DNA from: JALZDI01 sp036259355
GTDB lineage: Bacteria; Actinomycetota; Actinomycetes; Propionibacteriales; Nocardioidaceae
NCBI GenBank assembly: GCA_036259355.1
Contig: DATABY010000089.1
Span: 1 to 12,608 of the forward strand
Length of the DNA: 12,608 bases
Direction: 5' to 3'
The notes under the pieces are model-generated. The model ran no database searches and was not told the origin of the DNA. It worked only from the letters and a program-made list of their open reading frames with translations. Position numbers and translations under genes: made by a program. This document shows, piece after piece, positions 12,422 to 12,608 of this stretch; the stretch's first letter is position 1, and the number at the start of each line of letters is the position of its first letter.

Positions 12422-12608
12422 TCAGCGGCGCACGACGGCGGCGCGGACGAGGTCGGCGCAGAGGTCGCCGAGGTCGAGACCGTCGGCCTCGATCGACAGC
12501 GGCACCAGGGAGGTCTCGGTCATCCCGGGCGCGACGTTGACCTCGAGGAACCACACCCGGCCGTCGTCGTCGACGATGAGGTCCGAGCGGGAGAAGTCGC
12601 GCAGGCCA
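12422..12608 (-). CDS. D-alanine--D-alanine ligase-like ATP-grasp protein, C-terminal part
   Basis: Partial gene: only the last 61 codons before the TGA at 12422-12424 are in the window, and the N-terminus lies beyond the right edge. The frame reads GLRDFSRSDLIVDDDGRVWFLEVNVAPGMTETSLVPL and ends in RAAVVRR. This matches the end of the ATP-grasp domain of D-Ala-D-Ala ligases: the metal-binding E-V-N followed by PGMT and then SxxPL. In Ddl the usual text is EVNTLPGMT, so VAPGMT is a small variation. The enzyme would join two D-alanines for peptidoglycan precursor synthesis in the cytoplasm. Related ATP-grasp ligases cannot be excluded from this fragment. It converges on parB across the repeat-rich gap. 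Confidence 0.8.
   Translation of the reverse strand, partial: GLRDFSRSDLIVDDDGRVWFLEVNVAPGMTETSLVPLSIEADGLDLGDLCADLVRAAVVRR

Overview
This window is a chromosomal replication-origin region from a high-GC actinobacterium (Actinomycetota). The gene order is the conserved origin order of that phylum, read left to right: dciA-recF-gnd-dnaN-dnaA on the minus strand, then rpmH-rnpA-yidD-yidC-jag-rsmG-parA-parB on the plus strand. Very high GC, frequent GTG starts, gnd between dnaN and recF, and a parS core of GTTTCACGTGAAAC all fit. The closest group cannot be fixed from sequence alone; Propionibacteriales or Micrococcales-like lineages are plausible.

Left arm (1-5596, minus strand, read leftward from dnaA): DnaA initiator, DnaN sliding clamp, a short-type 6-phosphogluconate dehydrogenase, RecF, and the first 75 codons of the helicase-loader-like protein DciA, cut by the window edge. 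The 445-bp dnaA-dnaN gap carries a DnaA-box cluster including a perfect TTGTCCACA and is the best oriC candidate. A second set of DnaA boxes lies in the 537-bp dnaA-rpmH gap, which also holds a plausible rpmH promoter. A third small cluster lies inside dnaA itself, in the part encoding the flexible domain II.

Right arm (6134-12096, plus strand): ribosomal protein L34, RNase P protein, YidD and YidC (membrane insertion), the KH/R3H RNA-binding protein Jag/KhpB, the 16S rRNA methyltransferase RsmG, and the ParA/ParB segregation pair. Many junctions are tight: rnpA/yidD and parA/parB overlap by 4 bp, and yidD/yidC abut. Three perfect parS cores occur, one at the start of rsmG and two inside the long low-complexity N-terminal part of the parA reading frame. 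ParB would load at these sites beside oriC, coupling segregation to origin duplication.

Right end (12097-12608): an unusual repeat-rich 325-bp gap follows parB. It holds a palindrome-containing inverted repeat, about six tandem copies of a 16-bp unit, nested inverted repeats and three copies of a 14-bp unit. The C-terminal 61 codons of a D-alanine--D-alanine ligase-like gene follow on the minus strand.

Most genes are ordinary for this locus. The parts worth attention are the non-coding or doubly used DNA: parS sites built into coding sequence in one fixed phase, DnaA boxes inside dnaA, a 16-bp-stem hairpin fused to a parS site, a recurring TTTGTCGACA motif, and the tandem repeats behind parB.
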